Of a stretch of 64,000 bases of DNA, positions 63,866-64,000 are shown piece after piece. Under the pieces are notes generated by a model. It was not told where the DNA came from, did not search any database, and was given only the letters and a program-made list of their open reading frames with translations. Positions within the stretch are counted from its first letter, which is position 1, and the number at the start of each line of letters is the position of its first letter. The position numbers and the translations under genes are program-made. The stretch comes from Inquilinus sp. Marseille-Q2685 (GTDB lineage Bacteria > Pseudomonadota > Alphaproteobacteria > DSM-16000 > Inquilinaceae), in the NCBI RefSeq assembly GCF_916619195.1, contig NZ_CAKAKL010000011.1:1-64000 (forward strand). Direction: 5' to 3'.

Positions 63866-64000
63866 TCGCGGGAGGGGGCTAGGGGGGGGTTGCCGATCGG
63901 AGGGCGCAGGCGTTCTGTCGGCAAGGCCCGGCGCATCAGGCCCGATCACCTGATCTTGCGGCGCGAACCCCTCTCCCCCCCTCCCGCAAGGGGAGGGGGG
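63866..64000. repeat. GC-rich inverted repeat (family E, copy 3, reaches window end)
   Basis: CCCCTCCCCTCGCGGGAGGGGGCTAGGGGG at the left and CCCCCTCCCGCAAGGGGAGGGGGG at the window edge. Same termini as at 40428 and 50344. No gene is seen after the aminotransferase. Confidence 0.7.

Overview
The window is very GC-rich (roughly 70% by eye). Shine-Dalgarno sites are strong, and GTG/TTG starts and ATGA/GTGA gene overlaps are common. Together with the gene content (HWE-type histidine kinase, XdhC-dependent xanthine dehydrogenase, membrane urate oxidase PuuD, deoC fused-ALDH operon), this fits a soil- or host-associated alphaproteobacterium, most likely Rhodospirillales (Azospirillum/Inquilinus-like). 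That placement is inference. I saw no rRNA, tRNA, CRISPR array or intact mobile element.

1-8.1 kb is accessory. It has the edge of an unknown gene, a modular RTX calcium-binding secreted protein, a solitary GDP-L-fucose synthase, a PAS-PAS-HWE sensor kinase, and a lone phage terminase large subunit behind a short promoter/dyad/terminator leader. 8.1-26 kb holds mostly housekeeping and stress genes: exported MsrA; a three-gene molybdenum hydroxylase with a triheme cytochrome c; small envelope proteins, one split by an amber codon; PRC-barrel protein; MsrB; two SDR enzymes; a VOC protein; a LysR regulator; a phosphopantetheinyl transferase; deoC with a fused double aldehyde dehydrogenase; a GFA protein; an NmrA-like reductase; an AraC regulator; and a TerC-family membrane protein.

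26.3-52 kb is a nearly complete purine-catabolism island. A BmpA-type ABC importer (ATPase, two permeases, binding protein) brings in purines or nucleosides. Guanine deaminase and 8-oxoguanine deaminase feed xanthine and urate. XdhABC (plus a cysteine desulfurase that may sulfurate its cofactor) makes urate. PuuD, UraH and UraD take urate to allantoin; PuuE and allantoate amidohydrolase open it; Gcl, Hyi and GlxR turn the resulting glyoxylate into glycerate. One LysR and one IclR regulator lie inside the island.

52-64 kb contains the most unusual gene: a single open frame joining a BetI-like TetR regulator to a Rieske oxygenase alpha subunit, with its own promoter and an operator-like inverted repeat. 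After it come an ArsR/AHSA1 pair with a 40-bp nested dyad, a GFA protein and two small lipoproteins. The last part is a polyamine-type ABC importer, an acyl-CoA dehydrogenase, a second BetI-like regulator with two palindromic operators, and a class III aminotransferase, probably an amine-catabolic module.

The intergenic regions carry at least five repeat families: 80-90 bp two-arm REP elements, a 142-144 bp MITE-like pair, two GC-rich palindromic families of about 120-150 bp, and a tandem GTTGGGTTCGC hairpin.
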